From Sabellastarte sp. h YS-2021 (Eukaryota; Annelida; Polychaeta; Sabellida; Sabellidae): DNA of 64,000 bases. Each line of letters opens with the position of its first letter. Positions within the stretch are counted from its first letter, which is position 1. Below are positions 42,321-54,169 of this stretch, in pieces. Location of the stretch: NCBI GenBank assembly GCA_964017235.1, contig OZ024928.1:153784881-153848880 (forward strand). The letters are read 5' to 3'. The notes under the pieces are model-generated. The model was given only the letters and a program-made list of their open reading frames with translations. It had not been told where the DNA came from and did not search any database. The translations under genes were made by a program, and so were the position numbers.

Positions 42321-43359
42321 CTGAACAATCCTGGTTCGAACACACATTTGGATCAAAAGAACATAAGTCTTGTACTAAAAATGTCACTTATCTGAGGCTT
42401 CTGTGCAAGTCAAAAAGTCCTCAAGCCCAAAAGGGCTTCTTCTGAACAAGGGCCATCAAATCAGACCCAGATTCTGCATTTTATAGGGAAGTAGATTTGC
42501 CCCAAACAATATTCCGAGTACATTGATACTTAGTCAGTTTTTGAATCTACCCTTACCCCAGGGACAGTATGCCTAGGTCCTCCACCACAGTCTGGGCTCT
42601 GAATGATGTAGCAGGCCAACAGGAGCTTAGGCCAAGGGGCCATTCATCTATGCTCCCACTCAGTCCTCAACTGAAGATGTTTTTGATAAATTTAAACAGG
42701 ACTTCCAGGCTGCTAATTTACCTGATAATAAATCTATAAAACCCCTGGTTCCACTAGGGGTTCAGTTGGGACAACCTTGTTTTGAGGACAAATTACAAGA
42801 TTTACAAAATCTGTATCTCCCCTAGTCCCTCTGGTACCCCTATGGGCTAGGTCCCTTATGGGTAGTCAAAGAGTTTGAGCTTCAGGCAAGGCAAAATCTC
42901 TACCCTTAATTTTTGCCTGCCCTTACCTAGGTCATTTTTTAATGCAACCAGGTCATGGAAACTGATAAGACAGTATCAAGGCTACTGCCAAACAGGTCAA
43001 ACTCAGATTCAAGGGTGTATTAAAAAAAAGCAGCCAAAATGATTATGAAAAGACCTGTGACTAGATATCCTGTATAGAGGATCTTTATCCAACAGAGTTC
43101 CTTAGCCTGTCAGGTAAGGGCTTAGCCCACTTCTCCAGAGAGACTTATACACTATGGGGGATTCAGCGCTCATTAGACGAGAGGCTGAAATGACCCACCT
43201 TCAACCTCACCTGGGAGCTATCAGATCTTAAGAACTTAGGAGCTCCCGATTATGTCCGTCTGCTTTGTTCCATTCACAATTAGTTAAGGAGGGACAAGAG
43301 TTCCTCCTCAAAGGCACCCGTAAAATCAGCCCTTTAGCTGTAGCCTTAAAAGGCTACAC

Positions 43360-44012
43360 ATAAATGTTCTAGAGTTGATGGCGGTTTCTCTGGCCCTGAA
43401 AAGGTTCAAGGTTGGTTTCTACAGACAACCACCCTGTGGAGATGTGTGCTCTTCTGTGGGAAATCATGACCTGGTGTCATCAGTACCAGATAACTCTTAA
43501 GAGCCAGACACATTCCAGGGTGCCTTATGTGATGGCCTACCTTCTATCCAGTCCAATCAACAGAATGGTCACTGCTTGCTCAGATGTTCAAACAGATCTG
43601 TCAAGTGGTTCACTCCTCATGTAGATCTATTTCCCACTCATCTGAACCACAAAGTTCCATTGTATGTATCTCCAGCCCCAGACCAACATGCTTGGGACAT
43701 AGATGCTCTTAACATTGACTGGTCGGGTCTCACTGCTTATGCTTACCCTCCCACAGCTCTCCTTCATAGGGTGATCCAAAAGATCAGTCAATGCAACTGC
43801 CTCATCATTGTAATAGCTCCAGGCTGGCCAGGGATGCCCTGTTTTTGGGACCTCGTGCAGCTCTCAACAGAGATCCAACTCCAGTTACTAGTGTCAACAA
43901 CACTTCTCAAACAGTCCCACAACCAACTGTTTCACAGCAATCCACAACATTTCAACCTCCACACCTCTTGTCTAAGAGTGGACAGCTCCAAGACCAAAGC
44001 TTCTCTGTGTAA
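43360..44012 (+). pseudogene. DIRS RNase H / downstream domain remnant (element 3)
   Basis: Begins with a LNVLELMAVSLALKRF-like RNase H block just upstream. The frame at 43576-44133 then reads VDLFPTHLNHKVPLYVSPAPD, DIDALNIDWSGL and YAYPPTALL, the run that follows RNase H in DIRS polyproteins, and ends with LIIVIAPGWPG. Different and less decayed than copies 1 and 2; stops and shifts remain upstream. Confidence 0.75.
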
Positions 44013-44484
44013 GTGGCAGAGAGAATTTCTTCCCCTCAAAAGTCATCAACAAGGACCATCTACAAGTCTAAGTGGGCCCTTTTTGAGAAATGGTGCAGAG
44101 AAAATTCGGTGGATTTCTCCACTCCCTCTGTGAAACAAGTCTCAGACTTTTTCATGTACCTGTACCAAGATCTAAACAGGTGCTCTTCGACCATTAATGG
44201 TTATAGAACGGCCATTGTTGACACCTTGGGCCTAGCGGGCCTCGATATTTCTCAAAGCTCTGACTTTATTAATAGGTTACTTTCAAGCTTTCATAGGGAT
44301 CGTCCCAAAGGTTCCAGAAATCTCCCAAAGTGGAACCTCTCTGTTCTTAACAGACTCACTAAAGCGCCCTTTGCGCCTGATTGACACAGACCTCAGACAT
44401 CTAACCCGCAAAACTGCTTTCTTGCTAGCTTTGGCCTCTGGCAAGTGCCGCAGCGTAATTCATGCCTGGGATGCAAATAAAGTA
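44013..44484 (+). pseudogene. DIRS tyrosine recombinase, N-terminal and early catalytic part (element 3)
   Basis: A SAM-like core-binding domain is nearly open: STRTIYKSKWALFEKWC, then SVKQVSDFFMYLY, STINGYRTAIVDTLG and RPKGSRNLPKWNLS. After a shift near 44370 it continues with TAFLLALASGKCRSVIHAW, where the first catalytic Arg lies. The frame is then cut by the pogo-like element at 44485. It would integrate the circular DNA without target duplication. Confidence 0.85.
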
Positions 44485-45306
44485 CAGCAGAACCTCGATT
44501 ATCCGAACCAAGTGGAAGACATACAATCCAGTCTTATAATCGAGGGGTTTGGATAGATGAAGGAAGATGAAATTCACCATCTATAGGTTACCAAGTGGGC
44601 AATAATTGAAGAAAGATTGATTAATACACTAAATATAGACGGTGGTCATCACTGATGATATAGTTTAATATATTTGTATAATATAATATAACTGACCCTC
44701 TAATTGTCGCTTATTTGCTTCATTTCCCTGGATATTATCATTTTATTTAAAATCTTTTCAAAATATTATGTGACTTGAGCTGGGTGTGCTCGGTTGGTAC
44801 ACGCATTATTGACATTTCATTGTGGATAACGTCGTCATGCATTTTGTCAATTGAAAAGCTCTGGGAGATTATTTATTGTAAAACCCCAAGCAAACTCGCC
44901 TTCAGTCATAAGTATGTTTGGCTTGTAATGCACTGTTAATGTGATTCTTTCAGTGCACATTGTCAGCATGTGAATTGATCTACTCCGGGAGATTACAAAT
45001 TGCAAAACCCAATCGAACACGCATTCAGTAATTGGTGATCGAAGACATTGTTTACTGTGGTCGTGTAAATGAATTAATCCCTCCCCAATTGAAAGAATGG
45101 CATTAAAGATCAAAGAAGTTAGGGGTTTTCTGTGGACGGTATGTTTTATAAAGCACTAGAATTAATGGTTTCCGAGATTGTGTCAATTCCTGTATTATCA
45201 CTCACGCTACACTGTGTATTATGTATGGACAGTTGAGAGACAAGATTTTGGTTCGGTTAATCCAGAGATTCGGTTGAAAGAGGGCCGGATGATCGAGGTT
45301 CTATTG
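44485..45306. mobile_element. pogo/Tigger-type (Tc1-mariner superfamily) non-autonomous element
   Basis: 822-bp insert flanked by TA on both sides (44483-44484 and 45307-45308). Ends CAGCAGAACCTCGATTATCC and, inverted, CAATAGAACCTCGATCATCC: the pogo/Tigger-type terminal repeat. No transposase frame. It splits the tyrosine recombinase. Confidence 0.88.
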
Positions 45307-45308
45307 TA

Positions 45309-45621
45309 TCTAATCTAGGCCAATGGGAAAGGTAGCTTTGCTCCCCTCTTCAAACTTCATAGCCAAAAACCAACTAGCAAGAGAAGGTTCTCAAACTGTG
45401 TCTCCAGTGACTACCCCTGCTGTGACTACCATTGTGGATAGAAAATTTAAAGAAGACAGGACCCTGTGTTCAGTGCAGGCCTGGAGGCACTATCTGGATC
45501 GAACTAAAGACCTTAGAGGGTCTCAATCCCTACTCTTTATTTCCTTCAAGAAAGGACATACCTCAGACATCAGACCCGATACTCTCTCTTCTTGGTTAAA
45601 ACAAACTGTCCTACTTTGTTA
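45309..45621 (+). pseudogene. DIRS tyrosine recombinase, middle part (element 3)
   Basis: Frame continues after the pogo-like insert: SSNFIAKNQLAREG, PVTTPAV, DRTLCSVQAWRHYLDRT, SLLFISFKKGH and DTLSSWLKQTVLLC, the usual order before the HxxR box. It stops at the Harbinger edge (TTA at 45619-45621). A weak continuation (RSTAAKSL) is seen at about 49070. Confidence 0.83.
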
Positions 45622-46049
45622 GGGGCCAGTTACACTTTCACGGATTCCCACGGTTCCATATATGGAAAGTGCCAAGGATCCCGTGTGGAACGTGGGGTTT
45701 GGGGGGAAAATGTTGAAAAAGTGAGTGATTTACGGATGCGGCATGGATCTCTCTCCGGATGATAGGGATCCCACAACGACATCAGGGATGACTTCCGATG
45801 CTGCGGATGACCTCCTGATACTCCTCCAAGACCACCCGTAGTGCGGCAAAAATACTCCAGGATACACCAGGACATAGGGATGCATCAGGACGTTGCAAGG
45901 ACACCCCGGATGGGTATACGGACCTTGCGGAGACTCACAAATGGGGTTTATGGATCATGTTTTCCCTGCGAATGTCAGCTTGTCGATTACAGAATTTTAG
46001 TAGCATAACATTGCAGGCGTCTCCATGGGAGGTAGTGACCACTGGATAT

Positions 46050-46990
46050 CTGGATGCCTGGATGCCAATGGCTATGTAAGGGGGTGAGGTCCAGCTCACT
46101 TGCCAGATACAATGTAGATGACACTATGGACAGACACAACAGAAATCTTGCACAACTTCAACTCTTACTGTTAGAAATGGAGAGGCAGTTACTCATCATT
46201 TCAGCTATGATAGACCGATTGAGAAGTAGATGGGGTCTGCCAGGGGGTCTGCTAGTTATTAGACAGAAAAGACACAGAAAATATAGGTCTAGGTCTTGGC
46301 TAACCCGGGCAGAGCCTGAAGAAGAGGGTCAGTACAGCAGATCCAGTGAGTCCAGGAGTCAATTTGGCAGTAACCCTCAGACATCTCGCCACTGGTGACA
46401 GCTACACCACTCTGCAGTATGCTTTCAGGGTGGCCAGTGCGACCATCGAGAAGTTTGGGCCTGAGGTCTGTGACGCTATCACCAGGGCCTATTGAGATCA
46501 GGTGATGACATGCCCCACAAGTCCTGAAGACTGGTTGAAGGTCGAGTCCCATCTTCCGCCAGAGGTGGAACTTTCCACATGCCCCGGGTGCCCTGGATGG
46601 AAGGCATATTCCAATCAGATGTCCACAAGGGGGAGGCAGCCTCTTCCGCAACTGCAAGGGCTTCCACTCCATTGTACTCTTGGTCCTGGTGGATGGAGAT
46701 TCCAAGTTCCTGTGGGTGGACATGGGGGCAGCTTCAGATGATCAGATTTTCAAGCACACCAATTTGAAGCACAAAATAGAGGACGGCTGAGCATCGGCTT
46801 CCCTGAGAGTGAATCTCTTGGGATTGGTGGACCAAAGGTGAACTTTTTCATCCTCGGGGACGACGCCTTCCCCCTCAAGCTGTGGCTAATGAGGCCCTAC
46901 TCCAGCCGCAGTATGGATTTGAAGGAGATGGTCTTCAACTATAGGATCAGGCGGGAAGAACTGTGGTCAAGAATGCCTTCGGTATGCTGA
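46050..46990 (+). pseudogene. Harbinger DDE transposase remnant
   Basis: Readable across at least three frames: LATGDSYTTLQYAFRVA and EVCDAITRAY, then GALDGRHIPIRC (first catalytic Asp context), a CKGFHSIVLLVLVDGDSKF block with VDMG (second Asp region), and FILGDDAFPLKLWLMRPYS ending near NAFGML (catalytic Glu region). Order and spacing match PIF/Harbinger transposases. The N-terminal part (46054-46398) is poorly conserved. Stops at about 46491 and 46788, plus shifts, make it non-functional. Confidence 0.85.
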
Positions 46991-48272
46991 CGTCTCGCTG
47001 TAGCTGCTGCTGTGAATGCTGTAGCTGCTGCTGTGAATAATGTGTATGCTGTGGCTGCTGCTGTGACAGCCCTGGCATTACATGTGTAAAAGTCTGTTGC
47101 ATCTGCTGATATTGTGCCTGCATCAGTGTATGAGACACTGGGTAATAGTGTGACGTTGAGGCTTGGCTGTAGGTGACGGTCTGCGCCATGCTCATTCCCA
47201 TCCCGTGTTGGTACTTTTGCTGCTGCTTGTCCCTAAGTTTCAGTCTCATCAATAAGTTGAATGTCTCTTGTTGAAATTCGTCATATGAGTCACTTGTTAG
47301 TTGTACCACCTCCACCATCAGAAAGTCACAGAAGCCCAGTCTTGGATCATCAGGCTTCTTATCACCAAACTTTTTCACCACAATGTCTTTTAACTCTGTT
47401 ATTCCCCTCTGTGGTTCAGCAAGAGCTGCTTGGAGGTTGGAATCAGCCAAACTTGACGTCACACTGACAGCACGCGATCGGGTAGTAGGCGTATGTGTCT
47501 CCAGGTGCGAGATGTCTGAAAGGTCACAAGTTGACTCTGGATGAGAAGTATCCTGGAACAGTTCCCAGTGCACAGTCTCCCATCTGGATGATGAGCCCGC
47601 TGCTGCACTGGGAGCCCTTGGGAGCCCTGAATTCACTTTTGGCTGTAAGATGGCACACGATGTGGTCCCTGAGGAAGTCAAAATTGTCTCTGGTCCATTT
47701 CTGCCTCTCTGTCAAGACTGGTTCCCCCTGGCCGGACTTCATGTGACTTTCCCGAAGAGTGTGCGCTGGCTCTGAAACCACTTTTGGCAGGCATCTTTAT
47801 TCTAATTGTTCTCCTCACAAAACTTGTCCCACACAGCCTCCCTCTTGGACCTATCCTTGTAATCCATCAAACGCTTGTTGTAGAGAATCTCTTTGTCACA
47901 CAAAAAGTCCACTCTCTTCTGTTCCTGCTCAGCGGTGAATAGAACTGGGGGTTTCTTGCTCCTTTTGTCAGCCTTGCCCTTGCCTTTCCCCTTGCCACTC
48001 TGTGTCCCAGTAGCAGCCTGTGTATCCTGTGTATCCTCATCACTTGTATCCGAATCCTGCTGTGTCTCCAGCCCAATGTCACCCTGCTCTGTATCCGACA
48101 TCTCCACAGGATCCACCACTCCCTCCACTAACTCCTCCACCCCAGCTGCCTGCTTGCTCCGCTGAGTCTCTGGTACACAACTCAATTCATCCACCTCTGG
48201 ACTCCTGGCCCTCGTGGACATCCTCTCTCTCTCCTGACTGCCTCTCCTCTTAGTCCTCTTCTTTGGTGGCAT
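46947..48272 (-). pseudogene. MADF-BESS DNA-binding partner of the Harbinger element, frameshifted
   Basis: ATG at 48270-48272. About 120 basic or acidic low-complexity residues (PPKKRTKRRG..., KGKGKGKADKRSK) lead into a MADF/Myb-like start VDFLCDKEILYNKRLMDYKD and VWDKFCEEN, which then shifts frame (47524-47781: WTRDNFDFLRDHIV) and again (46947-47681). The last part has a BESS-like helix pair DPRLGFCDFLMVEVVQL...NLLMRLKL and a Gln-rich tail. Harbinger elements need such a protein for transposase nuclear import and DNA binding. Ends overlap the transposase tail to tail. Confidence 0.75.
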
Positions 48273-49528
48273 TTTACAAAAGTATTAAATACCAAATTTG
48301 CTTTATTAAAAAAACAAACACCTCAAAATTTCGCACTCACTATATATCCCAGTAAAATATATCCTCAAACATTTACAGTAGAACTATAAAAGTTCCTCAA
48401 AAATTGTAATTGAATCACCTCGAATTGCAGAAAGTGCCATCGGAGAAACCCAAGCTTGCTGCCCCTTATATAGGGTTTCGTCCATGAGAAAGCGTCTTTC
48501 CATAAATTCCCGAGTGTCATGGGAAACTACCATGACATCCGTAAACCCCGTCCATATTGTCTTTGAGGCATCCTTATAATCCGTAAACTCCATCCCTATT
48601 GTCTGTATACACCACCGTGACTATCTGTGTATATCCACAAACTAATTACACATCCGTGACTTTCTTTATGGACCATCTCTATTGGTCCTTGTGGTTTCCG
48701 GGCATTTCAGTTAACTTCCGGAGGTGTCCTTACAGCCTCCAAACACCCTCTGGGAATATCTGTAGAAATTTTCTGAGCTATTATTGGTGCGGATGAGTCA
48801 AGGATGTCCCGGATGCCACAAGGAGATCTACGGGTGCTGTAAGGACAATACGGATGACATACGGATTACATACGGATCTGTTGCGGATACTAATTACACC
48901 TGGCATCCGCAAATCTTTTACAGAAAATTCAAGCAGTTTTATTTTTCTGTAAAAGGTTTGCGGACACAACACATCCATGATGGATGCCACAAGGATATTA
49001 TGAACTGTACGGACGTGTTCACGGATGAAAAATGTCTCCCGTAAACCACTCACATTTTTCCATATTTGGTAACCTGCCGCGATCCACTGCAGCCAAGTCT
49101 TTAGGAGTCTTAATCACAGGGTCTAGGTATATGACTACCTCTTCAGGATGTTGGTAAGGTCTTTTATCTTTTATTTCAGTACAGTATTAAGTACTTATTC
49201 AGTTGATCCCATAATCTCATTATAAGGGTGACAAGTTTATGAGACCTTTTCAAGCCCAGGGCTTGTTTTCATTTGTGGTGAAGCCCTTGGGGCTAATATA
49301 CTCCATTAAGTGAGCATGGCTGCACTTCCTCCTCCAACCAGACATCCAGACAGTTCCGGTTCTGTCATTCATTTAAGTATTCTGGTTTCCTGGAACTGGG
49401 GCACCATAAGCGAGACTCAGACTGGTCTTTCTAATGCATTCAGACTAATCTAATTAATTCAAAATCCAAGAAAAATTGACAAATACTTCCAGTCTCAGCT
49501 GTAATCCCTCCACCGAGCGGTTGGATTC

Positions 49529-49640
49529 AGCATTCAGTTCCACATGGTAAGCTATTGCAGCACAATAAAATTGAAAATTTTAATTACTTAAATGTAGCTT
49601 TTAAAAGCTACAAGCTTACCATATGGAACTGAGGAGAGTC
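49529..49640 (+). repeat. Internal complementary region of the third DIRS element
   Basis: First half 'cattcagttccacatggtaagct...caataaaa' is complementary to the left end at 40963-41005; second half 'ttgaaaattttaattacttaaatgtagc...' is complementary to the right end at 49705-49763. Same layout as at 34802-34898 in copy 2. Confidence 0.8.
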
Positions 49641-49763
49641 CCACCCGGCCTCCCCTTTTATAAGCTACAAGCTTACCATATGGAACTGAGGAGAGTCCCA
49701 CCGGGCCTCCACGTGGTAACTTGTAGCTTATAAAAGCTACATTTAAGTTATTGAAATTTTCAA
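49609..49763. repeat. Right terminal region of the third DIRS element, with a short tandem duplication
   Basis: A 57-bp block 'aagctacaagcttaccatatggaactgaggagag' and onward occurs twice in tandem, then an inverted arm 'cttgtagcttataaaagctacattt' closes the element. Together these form a long potential hairpin. Confidence 0.7.
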
Positions 49764-50756
49764 ATTTACATGTGGTGATCTCAATGTTATGAGAATAGAG
49801 TAGATGGGAGACCCAACAAGAGACAACAGAATTGATAAACAATAGAGGAATGCATTATCACAACAAACATTGATACTACCCTTGTTCCACTGTTGTTAAT
49901 TTACCGCCCCAGTAATGCTGTCCATAAAACTATGTCAGTTGCATAAGTGTGGCAATCCTAGATGCTGATAAAAATATTGAAAATATTTGTTAGAAACCTT
50001 CATGTGTGAACATTTCATTCTCTGGCTAACCACAAATTACTGCTCTTTCTGGTTGTAAAAAGCAGTTATGACTAATTTTTTTATGGTGCAGCGATGCCAA
50101 AGCAATTTTGGGTACCTGCCATGTATTGTAACTTCTGCTATAATTATGTAGGCAAGTGGTCTTGTCCCGGAAGATTACTCATAGGAAACCCCTGATCACT
50201 GCACAAGAGTGCCCGGGGCTTAGTATTTCAAACTTTCACGTAATCTGATGAACATAGACAGGAACTGATCATAAGGCCAGTATTATTGGTCACATAAGGA
50301 ATCTTTTCACTATAAAGAAATCACATGGTTTTTCAATTTTTCCACATTTTTGAACAGGATCAGTTGTGGCATCATCCTGAGTTTAAAATCAGCTAGGTTT
50401 TACAATTAGTCACAGCAGTGGGACAGCAGTATAATGATCACCCAAAGAACATGCTATAAACAACATACCTTTTCAAATCACATAACAATGTTAGAGGAAT
50501 TCAACTCTAGTTGCAACTCAACCAATAACATTTGGAGCACTCAACATGAAGCAGAATGCAATTCCAAGATGCATACAGTTGTCACAAACATAGTCCTGAA
50601 CTGACTTTGTACAAAGTTCACAAACTCTGTGTTTCTCCATTCCCTGGCCATTTGGGAATAACGTTCAGCAAAGTAAAACAGCCCATTGGGAAATATGTCT
50701 TTAATGTGTAGCACCCTGTTACAAAGTTATAGAAAGTGTATGATCAGCGTTTTTTT
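49764..50756. other. AT-rich spacer, no gene recognised
   Basis: No supported coding region or repeat between the third DIRS element and the next Helentron-like insert. Confidence 0.5.
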
Positions 50757-52367
50757 GTATCCACCAGATAGCATCCGGTGGATACTATGGATTTCGCTTC
50801 GTTACGCTGCCGCCGCCACAGTGTGTATAGAGATTTCACCATTACCGCGCTAACAAAAATAATATTATAGCTAGCCTTCTCAAATTTGCAGGATATATTA
50901 ATAACCATAAAATCTTGCCTGGGAATATTTTTGGCCTCATTTTGAAAAACAAGATGGCTGCCAGGGACATTTATTCGACTTTCAGCAAGGACTTTTGTTG
51001 GCCCTCTAGAGCAAAGGGTATTATAGGTAGAGATCACAATTTCCCAGGATATGTTCCTCATTACAAAATCTTGAATGGGTATATTTTTGGCCTCATTTTG
51101 AAAAACAAGATGGCCGCCACGGCTGTTTCTTTGTCAGTCATGAAAAGTGCTTATATCTCCCTCATTATTGGTCCTAGAGGTTTGGGATGGTAAACCAACC
51201 TATAGGAAATTATGAGCTGGTAATCTTTTGGTGTGGTCAGATTTGACCTTGGACCCCTCCTTCAAGGTCAAACGAGGATAGCCAAACTTGAAAGTGCTTA
51301 TAACTCGCTTATTATTGGTCCTACAGGTTTGGGATGGTAAACCAACATGTAGGAAATCATGGGCAGGGAATCTTTTGGTGCGGTCAGATTTCACCATGGA
51401 CCCCTCCTTCAAGGTCAAACGAGGATAGCCAAACTTAAAAGTGCTTATAACTCGCTTATTATTGCTCCTGCAGGTTTGGGATGGTAAACCAACCTATAAG
51501 AAACCATGGGCTGGCAATCTTTTGGTGTGGTCAGATTTGACCTTGGACCCCTCCTTCAAGGTCAAACGAGGATAGCCAAACTTAAAAGTGCTTATAACTC
51601 GCTTATTATTGGCCCTAGAGGTTTGGAATGTTAAACCAACCTATAGGAAATCATGGTCTGGGAATCTTTTGGTGTGGTCAGATTTGACCTTGGACCCCTC
51701 CTTCAAGGTCAAAGGTCTCAGGATAGCCAAACTTAAAAGTGCTTATAACTCGCTTATTATTGGTCCTAGAGGTTTGGAATGGTAAACCAACATATAGGAA
51801 ATCATGGGCTGAGAATCTTTTGGTGTGGTCAGATTTGACCTTGGACCCCTCCTTCAAGGTCAAATGGGAATGGGCAAACCTAAAAGTGCTTATAAGTCGC
51901 TTATTATTGGTCCTAGAGGTTTGCAATGTGAAACCAGGTTATAGGAAATCATGGGCTGGGATTCTTTTGATGTGGTCAGATTTGACCTTGGACCCCTCCT
52001 TCAAGGACAAACAAGGATACCGAAACTTAAAAGTGCTTATAACTCGCTTATTATTGGTCCTAGAGATTTGCAATGTGAAACCAACCTATAGGAAATCATG
52101 GGCTAGGAATCTTTTGGTGTGATCAGATTTGACCTTTGGCCCCTCTATCAAGGTCAAATGAGGATAGCCAAAATTAACAGTGCTTATGTTCCTAGAGGTT
52201 TGCAATGTCACACTAACCTATAGGAAATCATGGGCTAAGAATCTTTTGATATGGTCAGATTTCACCTTGGGCTCCTCCTTCAAGGTTAAGCGATGGTTGA
52301 ATGGCTTTGGTGAGTTTTCTTTCTGGTGGATACAATTTGCATCAGTTCTCCGATGCGATAGGTCTAG
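50757..52367 (+). mobile_element. Complete Helentron-like (HINE) element with satellite core
   Basis: 5' end: hairpin GTATCCACC...GGTGGATAC (50757-50785). 3' end: TCTGGTGGATAC (52322-52333), reverse complement of the first 12 bases GTATCCACCAGA, then stem GCATC/GATGC (52339-52356) and CTAG (52364-52367). It sits in a T run (T before, TTTTTTT after) with no duplication. This combination, an asymmetric inverted repeat plus a 3' stem and T-T insertion, is the Helentron/Helitron2 pattern. The core is the 147-150-bp satellite. No Rep/helicase is encoded. Confidence 0.83.
51150..52310. repeat. Satellite array, about 7 units of about 147-150 bp
   Basis: 'cttattattggtcctagaggtttg' variants recur at about 51162, 51310, 51458, 51603, 51752, 51899 and 52046, with 'gtcagatttgaccttgg' and 'cctccttcaaggtcaa' in each unit. 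Short frames on both strands follow the monomer and are not genes. Confidence 0.92.
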
Positions 52368-54160
52368 TTTTTTTATCCATAACAAAAGTTGACCCAGACA
52401 ATTAAAACTTCCCAATATTATTGGTAGATAGGTTGGTAATTATAGCTTGACTTGTTAAAGTTCATCTACTAGTTGCAGATCATGTTATGTTTTCCTAAAT
52501 TTTATGGTATAAAAAAGATAGGTGCCATGGAAAATACCCCTTCAAAGCCTGTGGTGTGACAGATGACCTGTGTAGGGACTATGTTGGCATCCAGTTTGTC
52601 CATTCTAGTTTTCACTGGTCCAGGAGTCTTGGTACCTCATAAATAACTAATTTTTGCAATATTGTATAACTAATCTCATTCACAGGGAGGTCTTAAAGTA
52701 GAAGAGGCATTTTGATATAAAAAAGGAAATACAAATGTGGGAGAGTGTAAATGAGATCAAATATATGGACAGTAGAAGACAGATAATAGAAGGTTTACTG
52801 TACTTCCATTGTATCAGTCCCAAATACTGAACCTGTTATACTAGCTGCTGAATCGGTGAGCAGTGTACACACACTGATTTTGCATCACACCAGACCAAAC
52901 TGTTTTCTGTCTGATGAAAAGTATCACATCATTGCAACACACCTGAGAAGGTAGTATTGTGCAGTAACTACAAAATCTACTTTGTAGTCAAGTCACTTGG
53001 TTGCCCTGTGTGTGTCCCTGCATATATTGAAGCCTCAGTGGACTTGTAATTTACAAGACTTAATTTGACATTTTGTCACTTGGCTCTCTCACCTCTATGA
53101 TCCATCTCTGAAATTCAGCTCAAGACATCACAAGAGATTCGCAGAGGACCTGATCTGATGTCACTGTCAACTTTAAAACTCAGAGACTTTCAAATTCAGT
53201 TTTAACATTTCCGTGGCTGTTTCCATAAAAGGGGGGCAGCTTGGCAGAGGTATTAATTTCATGACTGTCCGTTTGTTTTTAACAGGATTACAAAAATACT
53301 ATACTGGTTGGATCTTCCCAAAAAAAACATTAAAAGATAAGTCTTGGGCGAACTTAGATTCCATTAAATTTTGAGAGTGATCTGGATCACTGTCCAGATA
53401 CAAAAAAACAACAATCCAGATTTTCCCATTTACTTATTACATGTGTTGTCAGAGGTCTATGCTCTCTGGGTGCTCTTGTTTTCTTTGTGTCTTTCAGGCT
53501 TTTTTTATTAAAATTCTCATTGTCTTCGTGCTTTTGTTTTCTTGTTTTTGTTGTAACCACCTTGATTTTCTAATGATTTTTTTTTCTAATTTCATAGAAC
53601 AATTTTAAAATTATATTCCATAAGTGGTCTTCATCCAGTTCTTCATCTGCAATAAGTTTTACACAAAAATCAGATGCTGGATGCTTGTTTTCAGAATGTT
53701 TATTGCGAAATTTGCGAACACGATTTGTTTTTGTGAAATGAAAGAAAGCATCACATCATATTTGTTATACTGGTAATGCTGTTAACATTGAAAAGAAAAT
53801 ATAACAGACCTTTCAGTGCATTTTGTGTGCATAGGATCATGACTAAGAATTGTGTGAATTTAATTCCCAGCCAAGATATTACTGTTTATGTTTAACTTTT
53901 TTTCAGTTTGAACCTTATGCATAAATTTACAACTGAACGATCATTGCATGCATTCTGAAAACAAAAATACTAACTGAAAAACAAGGGTGTTTCCTGTGTA
54001 ATTTACGGGTATGACAGATGTATGTACTTATTGGTACAACAAACCTCAATATTATTATTCTAATTAATATTTATGTTATAATCTTTTACTTTTCCAAGGA
54101 GACCTTTATTCAGCAAAACTTTGTGAATCATGTATCCCATGCACTATGTTTGGTACTAAT
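52368..54160. other. AT-rich spacer with one old repeat fragment
   Basis: 53228-53490 is a decayed member of the fold-back family described at 54170: it ends 'cagaggtctatgctctctgggtgctcttgtt'. Otherwise nothing recognised. Confidence 0.5.
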
Positions 54161-54169
54161 TCTGATTAT

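Larger units (their letters stand above)
45622..49065. mobile_element. PIF/Harbinger DNA transposon, decayed, inserted in the tyrosine recombinase
   Basis: Left end GGGGCCAGTTACACTTTCAC after TTA fits the Harbinger signature (GGG/C start, 3-bp TWA target). Inner terminal sequences are inverted: 'aaaaagtgagtgatttacgga' near 45715 against 'taaaccactcacattttt' near 49045; the outermost right end seems deleted. It contains the usual two genes in convergent orientation: transposase (+) and a MADF/Myb-like DNA-binding protein (-). Both are broken. Confidence 0.8.
40963..49763 (+). mobile_element. Third DIRS-type element, old and twice interrupted
   Basis: Left end TTTATTGC followed by an inverted repeat whose AGCTTACCATGTGGAACTG reappears inverted at 49536-49560. 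Right end is ATTTTCAA at 49763. An internal complementary region precedes the right repeat. Readable content: RNase H/downstream domain and tyrosine recombinase. Nested inside are a pogo-like MITE (44485-45306) and a Harbinger transposon (45622 to about 49065). Gag and reverse transcriptase were not recognised with confidence in 41100-43100. Confidence 0.78.

Noticed and set aside
51588-52392. Tandem 'RLLLVLEVCNVK...YRKSWA' peptides as a repeat protein
   Set aside because: The peptide is the translation of the 150-bp satellite; the same phrase appears at 26225 and 38637 in non-coding element tails.
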